Shown here: positions 36,722 to 45,975 of the stretch, in pieces | Numbering within the stretch: position 1 is the stretch's first letter | Layout of the letters: each line of letters opens with the position of its first letter | Source of the DNA: JACVRW01 sp034664085 | Lineage (GTDB): Bacteria > Actinomycetota > Thermoleophilia > Solirubrobacterales > Thermoleophilaceae | DNA length: 64,000 nt | Assembly: GCA_034664085.1 (NCBI GenBank) | Contig: JAXDII010000010.1 | Location: 1-64,000 of the forward strand | Direction of reading: 5' to 3' | Made by a program: the position numbers and the translations under genes | The notes under the pieces: generated by a model | Seen by the model: only the letters and a program-made list of their open reading frames with translations | Database searches by the model: none | What the model was told of the DNA's origin: nothing

Positions 36722-37474
36722 ATGGCAGGCCATTCCAAGTGGGCCTCGATCAAGCACAAGAAGAAGGCGGTGGACGCCAAGCGCGGCGCGCTGTTCACCA
36801 AGCTGACGCGGGCGATCACGGTCGCCGCCCGTGAGGGCGGCGGCGACCCCGAGGGCAACCCCTCGCTTGCGCTCGCGATCCAGAAGGCGCGCGACGCCTC
36901 GATGCCCAAGGACAACATCGAGCGCGCGATCGCGAAGGGCACCGGCGCCGACGCAGACGCGGACGCCTACGAGGCAGTCCTGTACGAGGGCTACGGCCCG
37001 GGCGGGGTCGCGATCCTGGTGGAGGCGCTGACCGACAACCGCAACCGCACGAGCTCGGACGTGCGCCACGCCTTCGCCAAGCACGGAGGCAACCTGGGCG
37101 AGCCCGGCTCGGTCGCCTGGACATTCGAGAAGAAGGGCGAGCTGTTGGTCGACGGCTCGCGCTACTCGGAGGATGACCTGCTGGCCGCCATCGACGCCGG
37201 CGCCGAGGACGTGGCGCTCGACGGCGACGTCTGGGAGATCGTCACCGGCCCCTCCGGCCTCCAGGCGGTGCGCGAGGCGCTCGCGGCCGCGGGCGTCGAG
37301 ATCCAGTCGGCCGAGGTGGTGCAGCGCCCGACCACGCGCACGCCGGTCGAGGAGGACCGCGTGCGCACGCTGATGAACCTGATCGAGGCGCTCGAGGACA
37401 ACGACGACGTGCAGGGCGTCCACGCCAACTTCGACGTCGACGCCGAAGTGCTGGAGCGGGTGGCAGCCGCCTAG
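36722..37474 (+). CDS. yebC: YebC/PmpR-family protein (TACO1 family)
   Basis: 250-aa protein with the invariant start MAGHSKWASIKHKKKA and the MPKDNIERAIAKGTG signature. Family members are reported as transcriptional regulators or as translation factors that relieve proline-stretch stalling. In most actinobacteria yebC is directly followed by ruvC; here a DoxX-like gene and the glycan cluster intervene. Confidence 0.96.
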   Translation: MAGHSKWASIKHKKKAVDAKRGALFTKLTRAITVAAREGGGDPEGNPSLALAIQKARDASMPKDNIERAIAKGTGADADADAYEAVLYEGYGPGGVAILVEALTDNRNRTSSDVRHAFAKHGGNLGEPGSVAWTFEKKGELLVDGSRYSEDDLLAAIDAGAEDVALDGDVWEIVTGPSGLQAVREALAAAGVEIQSAEVVQRPTTRTPVEEDRVRTLMNLIEALEDNDDVQGVHANFDVDAEVLERVAAA

Positions 37475-37840
37475 ATGGCGGAGCGCTCGACCGCCGCGCG
37501 CGTCGGCGCGGCGGGCTTCTGGATCGTCGCCGGCGTCATGCACTTCGTGATCCCGCGCAGCTACGAGGCGATCGTGCCGCCGCGGCTGGAGCGCTGGAAG
37601 CGCGAGCTGGTCGTGGCCAGCGGCGTGGCCGAGATCGCCGGCGGCGTGGCCGTGCTGCCGGAGCGCACCCGCCGCGGCGCGCGCTGGTGCTTGCTGGCGA
37701 CGCTGGCCGCCGTCTACCCGGCGAACATCCACATGGCGGTCAACGCCGAGCGGTTTCGGCGCATCCCCGAGGCCGCCCTCTGGGCCCGGCTGCCGGTGCA
37801 GTTCGTCTTCGGCTGGATCACCTGGCGCGGCACGCGCTAG
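37475..37840 (+). CDS. DoxX-like small membrane protein
   Basis: 121 aa with four hydrophobic segments (about 10-28, 47-62, 70-85 and 100-118), matching the small DoxX/DUF-type fold. The ATG begins at the base directly after the yebC stop, so the two are cotranscribed. Its TAG stop shares CTAG (37837-37840) with the stop of the convergent membrane glycosyltransferase. Confidence 0.75.
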   Translation: MAERSTAARVGAAGFWIVAGVMHFVIPRSYEAIVPPRLERWKRELVVASGVAEIAGGVAVLPERTRRGARWCLLATLAAVYPANIHMAVNAERFRRIPEAALWARLPVQFVFGWITWRGTR

Positions 37841-39414
37841 GGGGCCGCGGAGGAGAAGCGCCCGGCGACCGCGCGGCAGGTGGCCCGGTCCGGCAGCGGG
37901 AAGGCCCTGGAGCGCGGGACGTCGACGACGTAGGCCTTGCCGTACGGCGCGCTCTGGGGATCGAAGCTGTCGTTGGCGTTGCTGGCCGAGACGTCAGCCG
38001 CCGAGCAGACCAGCGCCGTCCCAGGTATCGCCGGGTACGCGGCCAGTGAGGGGTCCTCCCACCGGAAGCGGACGGCTCCGGCGAGGTCCCACGTCGCTGC
38101 GAACACCGGAACTCCGGGCGCCGACACCGTCGGAGCTCCGAAGGCGTAGATCGTGCTGCCGGCCGGCGGCTCGGGAAGCGCCCGGGCGACCGCGGCCACG
38201 ACGTCGTCCTGGAGCTCCGCCGAGAGGGCCCATGCCGCCTTGTCGTCGCGGATCTGCTGGATCCAGCCCCATCCGACGGCCGCCGCCAGGACGGCCGCCA
38301 GCCCGGCGCTCAGCTCGCGCCAGCGCCGCGCGCGCTGGGCCAGCAAGGTCCCGGCCACGGCCGCGAGCGCGTAGATCAGGAGGGCGAACCCGATCGCCGC
38401 TAGGCCGTTCACGCGGTTGTGCTGGCCGGGGTTGAGCGGGGCGTAGCTGTTCGGGTCGGCCGGCACGAAGATCGCGTAACCGACCCCCACGGCGGCCGTG
38501 GCGGCCAGCCCGATCGTGAGCCAGCGCAGCAGCTGCCGGCGCAGCGGGTCCTCGGAGGGCCGCCGCAGCGCGGTGACCGCGCCCGCCGCCGCGACCGCGA
38601 TCAGCGCCGCCGCCACCAGCGCCGTGCTGGGGCTGCCGTACGGGACGGCCATGCGAGAGAGGAGCACGAAGGCCTGATCGGCCGTGGACCCGGCGTGGCG
38701 GATGATCGTCCCGAGCGGCTGCGGCTCGTTCCAGCTCCCGGACGTGACCGTCGCCAGGACCGTGCCGATCACCGCTACGTCGGCGAGCCAGCGCACGAGT
38801 GCGGGGCGCCAGCCGGCGCGCCAGCGGTAGAGGACCACCGACAGCAGGATCGCCCCCGCGGCGATCTCGTAGAACATGACGCTCAGGGCGTACAGGACCA
38901 GGGCGCCCGCGTGCATCGCCACCGCGCGCCGACCGTGCGCGGCGAGCCCCCGCAGGGCGAGGACCGTCCCGAGCAGATAGCACGTGATCCCGGGCAGCGC
39001 GATGCTGGCGGCGCCCCAGAGTCGGTTCGCGTCCGAGGCGGGAAAGACCAGCACCAGGGCGGCCACCGCGCCCGCGTGCGGCGGCTCCATCCCCAGCTCA
39101 CGCAGCAGCCAGTACAGCGCGGCGGCCATCACGATCGCCATCAGCGTGAGCCAGGCCAGGTGGAGGTGCGCGTCCTGTCCGAAGAGCTCGTACAGGAGCG
39201 GCAGGTACAGCATCGACGCGGGCCGGAAGGAGTACCAGTTGAACGCGTCGACGGCGCCGAAGTAGCCGGGGTCCGGGGCGTAGGCGAACGTGACCGCGAA
39301 CACCCAGTCGTCGTTGTAGAAGCCGCCGTGCGCCACGTGTGACCCGAACGTCGCCACGCCGAGCAGAGCCAGCAGGCATGCACTGGCCACCAGCTCGCGC
39401 GCGCCGGGTCTCAC
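37837..39414 (-). CDS. Multi-pass membrane protein, probable GT-C glycosyltransferase
   Basis: 525 aa with roughly 11-12 membrane segments and a C-terminal extracytoplasmic domain of about 110 aa. The first external loop carries FYNDDW, the paired-Asp motif used for catalysis by GT-C enzymes that use polyprenyl-phosphate sugars. Likely adds a sugar to the exported glycan outside the membrane. GTG 39414 overlaps the Wzt stop (GTGA), making it the last gene of the four-gene run MT-Wzm-Wzt-GT-C. Confidence 0.75.
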   Translation of the reverse strand: MRPGARELVASACLLALLGVATFGSHVAHGGFYNDDWVFAVTFAYAPDPGYFGAVDAFNWYSFRPASMLYLPLLYELFGQDAHLHLAWLTLMAIVMAAALYWLLRELGMEPPHAGAVAALVLVFPASDANRLWGAASIALPGITCYLLGTVLALRGLAAHGRRAVAMHAGALVLYALSVMFYEIAAGAILLSVVLYRWRAGWRPALVRWLADVAVIGTVLATVTSGSWNEPQPLGTIIRHAGSTADQAFVLLSRMAVPYGSPSTALVAAALIAVAAAGAVTALRRPSEDPLRRQLLRWLTIGLAATAAVGVGYAIFVPADPNSYAPLNPGQHNRVNGLAAIGFALLIYALAAVAGTLLAQRARRWRELSAGLAAVLAAAVGWGWIQQIRDDKAAWALSAELQDDVVAAVARALPEPPAGSTIYAFGAPTVSAPGVPVFAATWDLAGAVRFRWEDPSLAAYPAIPGTALVCSAADVSASNANDSFDPQSAPYGKAYVVDVPRSRAFPLPDRATCRAVAGRFSSAAP

Positions 39415-40646
39415 CGCACGACGTTCCACCGGTGGGGCGGCCGGAAGACGCCCTTGTCGTGGCGCGGCCCGAGAACGCGCAGCGGGTACGCATGCCAGTG
39501 GTAGTCGTAGGCGTATTCCCAGTCGGCGCGGTAGATGCCCGCGTCGAGGACGTAGTCCCCGGGCAGGAGATCGAGGCGCCCGAACTCGAGCTCGACGGCC
39601 ACCGTCCCGTCGACCGTGCCGAGCCGCACTCCGTCGGCTTCGGTCGTCGACTCGTAACAGACGACCCCGTCCGAGACGCGGTTGATCGTGACTCCGACGA
39701 TCGGATCCCTCAGGGGCTGGGTCCGGCTGGAGAGCTCGAGTGACACCGTGAGGCTCTTGCCGCTGGCGATCTCGCTCACGGGCACGCCGTCGGGCCCGCG
39801 CAGGCCGACGGACTCGATCGTCGCCTCCTGCGTGCCCAGGCGGTTGCGGCGCAGCTCCAGCTCCCCGCGCTGCTCTCCTGACGGGGCGGGGGTCCGCTCC
39901 ACCGTGGCGGAGTACATCGCCTCGCGGTACTCCGCGATCACCGCCGCCGAGCTGCCGAGCGCGCGCACGGCGCCCGCCTGGAGCCAGACCGCCTGCTCGC
40001 ATTCCGCGGCGATCTGTTCGAGGTCGTGCGAGGCCAGGATCAGCGTGGTGCCGCCGTCGCGCATGGCGTTGATGCGCTCCATGCACTTGCGCTGGAAGCG
40101 GAGGTCCCCGACCGTGATCACTTCGTCCACCAGCAGCGCGTCGGCCTCGAGCTGCGCCACGACGCCGAAGGCCAGCCGCAGCTTCATGCCCTCGCTGTAG
40201 GTCCGCATCGGGGCATCGGCGAAGTCCTCGAGCTCCGAGAACTCGAGCACCGCCGGCAGCAGCGCTCTCGCCGCCGCCTGCCGCCAGCCGTTGATGACGA
40301 GCGCGGTCACGGCGTTCTCGCGGCCGGTGAGCGTGAGGTCGAACCAGGCGTCGAAGTTGAGCACCGACGCCGTGCGCCGCGGCACGGCGATCCGACCGCG
40401 GTTCGGCCGGCCGAGCCCCGACGCCAGCCGCAGGAGGGTCGACTTGCCGGCGCCGTTTGCCCCGATCACTCCGAGGCTCTCGCCGGCGCCCAGCGAGAAC
40501 GACACGTCGCGCAGCGCCCACCGCAGCTCCGACCCGTGCGCGAGCAGCGGCATGCGGCGCGTCAGGATGCCGCGCAGCGTCCGCTCGCGAGACCAGCGCG
40601 GGTACGACTTCCAGACGCCGGACAGCTCTATCTGAGGACTACTCAC
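39411..40646 (-). CDS. Polysaccharide ABC exporter ATPase (Wzt/TagH-like) with C-terminal glycan-binding-type domain
   Basis: 411 aa. ATPase domain about 1-245: Walker A GANGAGKST, signature YSEGMKLRLAFG, Walker B ALLVDEVITVGD with the D-loop style typical of polysaccharide exporters. An extra C-terminal domain (about 270-411), beta-rich with VGVTINRVSDG and DYVLDAGIY, matches the Wzt_C type that in O-antigen systems recognises the chain-end modification. GTG overlaps the permease stop. Confidence 0.9.
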   Translation of the reverse strand: MSSPQIELSGVWKSYPRWSRERTLRGILTRRMPLLAHGSELRWALRDVSFSLGAGESLGVIGANGAGKSTLLRLASGLGRPNRGRIAVPRRTASVLNFDAWFDLTLTGRENAVTALVINGWRQAAARALLPAVLEFSELEDFADAPMRTYSEGMKLRLAFGVVAQLEADALLVDEVITVGDLRFQRKCMERINAMRDGGTTLILASHDLEQIAAECEQAVWLQAGAVRALGSSAAVIAEYREAMYSATVERTPAPSGEQRGELELRRNRLGTQEATIESVGLRGPDGVPVSEIASGKSLTVSLELSSRTQPLRDPIVGVTINRVSDGVVCYESTTEADGVRLGTVDGTVAVELEFGRLDLLPGDYVLDAGIYRADWEYAYDYHWHAYPLRVLGPRHDKGVFRPPHRWNVVR

Positions 40647-41461
40647 AGCTCGTCGACGAAGCCGGACTGGAGCCGCCTGAACAGGGCCACGCCGGCGGCG
40701 ACCAGCGCCAGCGTTGCGGCCGCGAGGATCGCGACCTGGGCGCCGCTCGGGCCGCTGCCCCCGAGCAGCACGGCGCGGTACGCCTCGATCAGGGTCGCGA
40801 GCGGGTTGAGCTCCAGCACCGAGCGGTAGCGCTCGGGCACCCGGTCGAGGTCGTAGAAAACGGGTGTCACGTAGAAGATGAGCGTCAGCCCGACGAGGAC
40901 GACCTGCGGGACGTCGCGCAGGTAGACGGTGGCGGCCGAGCAGAGCCACGCGAGCCCGCACATGAGCACGAACTGCACGGCCAGCAGCGGCGGGAGCAGC
41001 AGCGCCGTCCAGTCGAGCCCGTGAGTCAGCGCGACCATCACGAGCAGCACCGGCAGCCCCATGATCACGTCGACCAACGGGACCGCCACGGAGACGACCG
41101 GTATCACGGCCGGCGGGAAGCGCGTCTGGAAGACGAGGTGCCGATGCGTGACGAGCGACGAGGCCGCCTCGCTCAGCCCGGCGCTGAACCAGGTGAAGGC
41201 CAGCAGCCCGGTGAAGACGAAGACGGGGTAGTCGTCGATGCCGAGGTCGACCACGCCGGAGAAAACGAACACCAGCACGCCGAGCTGGGCGAGCTGCCGG
41301 GTGAGCGGCCACATCCAGCCGAGCAGCGTCCAGCGGTGCCTGGAGGTCACCTCCCGCCGGGCGAGGTGAACGGCGAGCTCCCAGAAGCGCGCCAGCTCGC
41401 CGCCGCGCCCCCTTGGGGCGCCGGTCATCGGTCGCGGCTCAGTCGCCGCGACCGGCGTCAC
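40643..41461 (-). CDS. Polysaccharide ABC exporter permease (Wzm/TagG-like)
   Basis: 272 aa with about six membrane segments and the family lead HLARREVTSRHRWTLLGWMW. The motif YLRDVPQVV and VFYDLDRVPERYRSVLELNP are typical of ABC-2 polysaccharide exporters. GTG 41461 is chosen because it overlaps the methyltransferase stop (GTGA) as in the rest of the operon; an internal ATG (MTGAPRG) is possible. Confidence 0.9.
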   Translation of the reverse strand: MTPVAATEPRPMTGAPRGRGGELARFWELAVHLARREVTSRHRWTLLGWMWPLTRQLAQLGVLVFVFSGVVDLGIDDYPVFVFTGLLAFTWFSAGLSEAASSLVTHRHLVFQTRFPPAVIPVVSVAVPLVDVIMGLPVLLVMVALTHGLDWTALLLPPLLAVQFVLMCGLAWLCSAATVYLRDVPQVVLVGLTLIFYVTPVFYDLDRVPERYRSVLELNPLATLIEAYRAVLLGGSGPSGAQVAILAAATLALVAAGVALFRRLQSGFVDEL

Positions 41462-42237
41462 TTGCTCATGACGCAGACGACCCACTCGGCATGGTCGCTG
41501 CCCCCCTCATAGCGGTAGTCCAGCTCCACCTGGCGCCGCAGCATTCGTGTCAGGTTGTGCTCGGCCCATCGGCTCCAGAGGAACAGATCCCCGCCGCGAA
41601 TGTCGAAGTTCCACTGGTGCAGGCCCTCGTAGCCCTCGGTTTCGGCCTCGGTCCGGTAGTGGCGCAGCGCGACCCATCCGCCGGGCTTCACCAGCCGCAC
41701 CATGTTCGCGACGACGCGAGCCGGATCGTCGCAGTGGTCCAGCGAGTTCCGCGCATAGGCCACGTCGAAGCTCTCAGCCGGGAAGCGCTCCAGGAGGTCC
41801 TCGCCGCGGCAGGCGAGCGTACGCACCGGCGGCACCACGCCGAACTGCTCCAGCAGCAGGTCGTAGTCGCCGGCGAGCGGATCGACGGCCGTGATGGTGA
41901 GCGCCTTGCCGGGGTATGTCTTGCCCAGAGTCGTCATCGGCCCGGCCCCGACGTCGAGGATCGATACCGTCTGCGCAGGCAGGCGCGCCAGCCGGTCGGC
42001 GAGCAGAGGCTCCGCCAGCGGCGTGGCGGGGTCCAGACGCGCCGCGTACTCGTCTGGCCAGTCGAGCCCGCCGGTTTCGATGTACCGCTTCCAGAACCCG
42101 ACCTCGCTGGGGAGCTCGCGCCGCCACGTCTCCGTGTGCTCGCCGCCGTGCCGCCCACGCAGCAGGCGGCGTGCCAGGGCACGCAGTCGGTTGAAGGGAT
42201 GTTCGCCCTGCGCCGCGGAATCGGACTGCGGTGACAT
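41458..42237 (-). CDS. SAM-dependent methyltransferase in glycan cluster
   Basis: 259-aa class I methyltransferase. Motif I is ILDVGAGPMTTLGK, followed by an acidic VDPLAGDYD turn, ARNSLDHCDDP and LVKPGGWVALRHY. First gene of the exporter operon, with TAGCGT 11 nt upstream of the ATG. Coupling to a Wzt with an extra C-terminal domain suggests it modifies the glycan, perhaps capping it for export; this is inference. Confidence 0.85.
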   Translation of the reverse strand: MSPQSDSAAQGEHPFNRLRALARRLLRGRHGGEHTETWRRELPSEVGFWKRYIETGGLDWPDEYAARLDPATPLAEPLLADRLARLPAQTVSILDVGAGPMTTLGKTYPGKALTITAVDPLAGDYDLLLEQFGVVPPVRTLACRGEDLLERFPAESFDVAYARNSLDHCDDPARVVANMVRLVKPGGWVALRHYRTEAETEGYEGLHQWNFDIRGGDLFLWSRWAEHNLTRMLRRQVELDYRYEGGSDHAEWVVCVMSK

Positions 42238-42248
42238 GGCGGCGAGTG

Positions 42249-42254
42249 ACGCTA
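42249..42254 (-). promoter_or_regulatory. -10-like hexamer TAGCGT before exporter operon
   Basis: TAGCGT on the minus strand ends 11 nt before ATG 42237. Its first three bases are also the TAG stop of the upstream GT2 gene. Confidence 0.45.
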
Positions 42255-43358
42255 CCAAGTCGCAGCGGGGCGGCCGGTGCGCTCGCGGGCAAACCGCTCG
42301 AGGGCCGTCCGCACGCTGCGCGCCAGCCCCTCCTGTGCGGCTCGCTCCTCCAGCGCGGCCAGGAACCGATCCAGGCGGTGATCTACGAAGGGCCACAGCG
42401 TGAGCCAGTCGGCGGGCCGGCCGTCGGCCGTGAGGCTGACCGCCGCGAACAGCAGCTCGGCAGCCTCGTGCGGGTCGAGCCCGGCGACCGACCCCGCCTC
42501 GAGCTCCTGTAGGACCTGGGTGGCTTCCCGCCCCTCGCCGAGCAGCAGCCCCGCGGGCCAGCACGCGAAGCTCAGCCTCGCTCCGGACAGCTCACCCGCC
42601 GGGGCGCCCGCGGCGTGGGCCGGATGTGGAACGGGCACGCGCGGGTCGGGCGAGTGACCGCGTTCGATCACCCGCAGCCCATCCGCCAGGACCTGCCAGG
42701 GGTCGAGCGACGCGCTTCGGGCGCTGAGGCGGTAGAAGGCCACCAGCTCCGGGATCGCCTCGAAGCGGGCGCCGGTGCGCGCGATCCGCTGCCAGAGGTC
42801 CCAGTCCTCGCAGGTGACCAGCGAGGCGTCGTAGGCGCCCACGCCGCGCACCAGGGGGCGCCGGACCACGCACGCCAGAGTGGGGAGGGCACAGACCCGG
42901 GCAAACGCCGGAAAGAGCTCGCTGGGGCGCTCCCAGTGGTGCGTGAGGAGCACCTCGCCGCCGCCACCGACGCGCGCCCAGCCGCCGTAGACGGCGTCGG
43001 GCGCGTCGTCGGCGGCCAGGGGAGCGGTGAGCCGCTCGAGCGCCGATGGGTCGAGCCAGTCGTCGGCGTCGAGGCAGAGCAGCCAGTCGAAGCGCGCCAT
43101 GCCGATGGCCCGGTTGCGCGCGGCGCCGACGCCCGCGTGAGCCTGCGAGACCGCGCGTATGCGGGCATCCCGCCGCGCGAAGGCGGCGGCGACCTCGCCG
43201 GTCGCATCGGCCGAGCCGTCGTCCACGACGACGGCCTCCCAGTGCGGGTGGGTCTGGGCCCGCAGCGACTCGAGCGTCCGGGCCAGCGTGCCCTGCGCGT
43301 CGTAGGCCGGAACGATCACCGACACCTCCGGCGGCGTGTTGTCGGGTAGGGCGCCCAC
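42252..43358 (-). CDS. GT2-family glycosyltransferase
   Basis: 368-aa GT-A enzyme. Nucleotide-binding start VSVIVPAYDAQGTL, then VVDDGSADAT, NRAIGMARFDWLLCLDADDW with the metal-binding DxD, and TCEDWDLWQRI acid region. The C-terminal 140 aa is helical and unassigned. GTG 43358 gives a start 10 residues before the fold; a TACGGT element lies 19 nt upstream. Divergent from the two-domain glycosyltransferase at 43417. Confidence 0.87.
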   Translation of the reverse strand: MGALPDNTPPEVSVIVPAYDAQGTLARTLESLRAQTHPHWEAVVVDDGSADATGEVAAAFARRDARIRAVSQAHAGVGAARNRAIGMARFDWLLCLDADDWLDPSALERLTAPLAADDAPDAVYGGWARVGGGGEVLLTHHWERPSELFPAFARVCALPTLACVVRRPLVRGVGAYDASLVTCEDWDLWQRIARTGARFEAIPELVAFYRLSARSASLDPWQVLADGLRVIERGHSPDPRVPVPHPAHAAGAPAGELSGARLSFACWPAGLLLGEGREATQVLQELEAGSVAGLDPHEAAELLFAAVSLTADGRPADWLTLWPFVDHRLDRFLAALEERAAQEGLARSVRTALERFARERTGRPAATW

Positions 43359-43404
43359 GTCTGCCTGGCCTGGGCGGACCGTAGCGTGCCCTGCGGTGCG
43401 CTGG

Positions 43405-43410
43405 TAGCTT
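43405..43410 (+). promoter_or_regulatory. -10-like hexamer TAGCTT before two-domain GT2 gene
   Basis: TAGCTT ends 6 nt before GTG 43417 and favours this start over GTG 43447. Confidence 0.4.
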
Positions 43411-43416
43411 CGACTG

Positions 43417-45975
43417 GTGTTACAGGGCCGCCGCCACGGCGCACCCGTGAGCAGCGTCAAGGTCGTCAGGGTGGACGTCGACGACGGCCTGCGGGAGGTC
43501 GTGGTGGAGGACCGCTACCAGCGCGTCCTGCTCGTCGTGACCTCTCGCGGCGCGTTTCTCGGCCAGGTGACGGTTCCGGCGAAGCGCACTCTGACGGTCG
43601 AGTCGCAATGGGGCGCGATCGCGGCGTCGCTCGGCGAGCTGCTCTGGCGCCAGCGTGTGAGGACCGCCTTCACCCGCGCGGCACGCGGCCCGGACGCCGC
43701 GCCGCTGGACGGCCCGAGCGTATCCGTGATCATCTGCACCAAGGAGCGCCCCGAGGACCTGCGACGCTGTCTGGACAGCCTCGCCGTGCTGCGCACGCAG
43801 CCCGACGAGGTGATCGTGGTCGACAACGGGCCGGGTGACCCCGCCACCGCCGAGGTCTGCCGCGGGCGTCCGGTCCGCTACCTCGTGGAGAGCGGCCCCG
43901 GGCTGTCCCGGGCGCGCAACCGCGGGATCGCGGAGGCGCGTGGCGAGGTCGTCGCGTTCACCGATGACGACTGCGTGGTGGACCCGCGCTGGCTCGACGG
44001 CCTCGGCGATCCGTTCGACGACCCGCTGGTGATGGCGGCCACCGGCTACGCCGGCCCGCTCGAGATGGAGACCCGCGCGCAGTATCTCTTCGAGGCCCAT
44101 GGCGGCTTCCAGCGCCATCCCGAGCGAGTCGTCTTCGACGGCTCCTCGAGCTCGCCGATCATCGTGGCCGCGACGGCGGGGGCGGGCGCGAACTCGCTCT
44201 TCCGCCGGAGTGTGTTCGACGAGGTCGGTCCGTTCGCGGAGGACCTCGGGCCGGGCACCCCCGCCCGCAACGCGGAGGAGAAGTACGCCTTCTACCGGAT
44301 CGCCGCGGCCGGCTACCGGATCGTCTTCGATCCCGCCCGCATCGTCTGGCACCGCCACCGGCGGGACCTGCCGGTGCTGCGCCGCACCCTGCACAACTAC
44401 ACGGTCGGCGAGTTCGCCTACACGACACGCTGCCTGCTGGGGCACGGGGAGCTCGACGTGCTGCGGCTCTGGCGCTGGTGGCCGCGCCACCTCGCCGTCG
44501 ACCTCTGGCGGCTGCGGCGCGGTGACGACCGCGCAATCCCGCTGGGGCTGATCGCCGCCGAGGCGGCGGGGATCCCGCGCGGCCCCTGGACCCTGTGGCG
44601 GTCGCGCTTCCGCCGGCCGGCGAACCCGCCGCTGCCCAGCCGGTCGAAGGAGCCGCAGGCAGGCGAACCCCGCGTCGCCGCGGGCGGGGAGGCCCCGATG
44701 CTCTCGGTGGTGATCGCCTCGCGCAACCGGCGCGAGCGGCTGCGCGAGGTGCTCGCCACGCTGGCTCGCCAGACGTACCCGCCGGAGCGCTTCGAGGTCG
44801 TGCTGGTGCTCGACGGCAGCACGGACGGCAGCGCCGAGATGGTCAGGGCGCTGGAGCTGCCGTACCCGGTGAAGCTGCTCGAGCAGGAGAACAGGGGGCT
44901 CGCGGCCACCAGGAACCGCGGCGCGCGCGAAGCCACGCACGAGATCGTCGTCTTCCTCGACGACGACATCGTGCCCGAGCCCGGCTTCCTGGCCGAGCAC
45001 GCCCGCGCCCACCAAGGGCGCGACGGGCACGTGGCGCTCGGCTACTACCCGCCGGTGCTAGCCGAGCAGAGCCTCTGGGCCTACGCCATCCGCGCCTGGT
45101 GGGAGGACCACTTCCGGCGCAAGGCCGAGCCCGCCCATCAGTGGACGTACATCGACTACGCCGATGGCAACTGCTCGATGCCGCGGGGACTGCTTTTCGG
45201 CTGTGGCGGCTACGACGAGGACTTCAAGGGCCGCCGCCAGGACTGGGAGCTCGGGATCCGCCTGCTGCAGCGCGGCGTGACGTTCGACTACCACCCGCGG
45301 GCCAGGGGGGCGCACCACCTGGCCACCGGCTTCGCCACCGCGCTGCGCCATGCGCGCCAGGAGGCCAAGGACGACGTGCTGCTGGGCCGAAAGCATCCGC
45401 AGGTACGAGGGCAGCTGCCCGTGGCCGGCGAGGCGGGGCCCGGCCCCGGCGCGCCCCGGCGAGTGGTCCTGCTCTACCGCCGTCGCGATGCCGCCGAGGC
45501 GGTGCTGCGCGCGGGCCCGGCGGCGGCGGACCGCCTGGAGCGGCTTCGCCTGCGCCCTCAATGGCATCGCCTGGCACACCGGCTGCTGCGGCTCTCCTAC
45601 CTGGCCGGCGCCACGGAGGCCCTCGCCACGCCGGCGGGCTTCGAGGAGTTCCTGGCTCCCGTGTGGGACGAACGGTCGGTCGAAACGGTGCCCGTGTGGC
45701 TGGACGCTCCCGGCGCCATCGTCGTGCCGCCCGCGGCCGGCGTGGTGAGCCTGAGCCTCGGCTACGCCGGCCGGGAGCTCGCCGCCACGCGTGCCATACA
45801 GGTCGCCGGCCAGTGGGACTGGCGCGAGGTCACCGAGCGGGTGGTCCAGGAGGCCCAGTGGCCGATGCGGATGGCGCTCCTCCTGCGGGATGAGTCCTGG
45901 GGAACCGCACCTCCGGAGCGCTCCCGCCCTCCGGAGCCCGGGTCGGCTCCACCGCCGCCGCCAGGCAGCCGCTGA
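43417..45975 (+). CDS. Two-domain GT2 glycosyltransferase
   Basis: 852 aa: a short beta-rich N-terminal module (about 10-75), a first GT2 domain (about 100-330) with SVIICTKERPEDL and FTDDDCVVDPRW, a linker, a second GT2 domain (about 428-650) with LSVVIASRNRRERL and FLDDDIVPEPGF, and a C-terminal helical/beta region. Both domains keep an Asp triad, so both may be active. Same N-terminal layout as the convergent gene 45830-49045, indicating paralogy. The 3' ends overlap by 146 bp. Confidence 0.85.
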   Translation: MLQGRRHGAPVSSVKVVRVDVDDGLREVVVEDRYQRVLLVVTSRGAFLGQVTVPAKRTLTVESQWGAIAASLGELLWRQRVRTAFTRAARGPDAAPLDGPSVSVIICTKERPEDLRRCLDSLAVLRTQPDEVIVVDNGPGDPATAEVCRGRPVRYLVESGPGLSRARNRGIAEARGEVVAFTDDDCVVDPRWLDGLGDPFDDPLVMAATGYAGPLEMETRAQYLFEAHGGFQRHPERVVFDGSSSSPIIVAATAGAGANSLFRRSVFDEVGPFAEDLGPGTPARNAEEKYAFYRIAAAGYRIVFDPARIVWHRHRRDLPVLRRTLHNYTVGEFAYTTRCLLGHGELDVLRLWRWWPRHLAVDLWRLRRGDDRAIPLGLIAAEAAGIPRGPWTLWRSRFRRPANPPLPSRSKEPQAGEPRVAAGGEAPMLSVVIASRNRRERLREVLATLARQTYPPERFEVVLVLDGSTDGSAEMVRALELPYPVKLLEQENRGLAATRNRGAREATHEIVVFLDDDIVPEPGFLAEHARAHQGRDGHVALGYYPPVLAEQSLWAYAIRAWWEDHFRRKAEPAHQWTYIDYADGNCSMPRGLLFGCGGYDEDFKGRRQDWELGIRLLQRGVTFDYHPRARGAHHLATGFATALRHARQEAKDDVLLGRKHPQVRGQLPVAGEAGPGPGAPRRVVLLYRRRDAAEAVLRAGPAAADRLERLRLRPQWHRLAHRLLRLSYLAGATEALATPAGFEEFLAPVWDERSVETVPVWLDAPGAIVVPPAAGVVSLSLGYAGRELAATRAIQVAGQWDWREVTERVVQEAQWPMRMALLLRDESWGTAPPERSRPPEPGSAPPPPPGSR

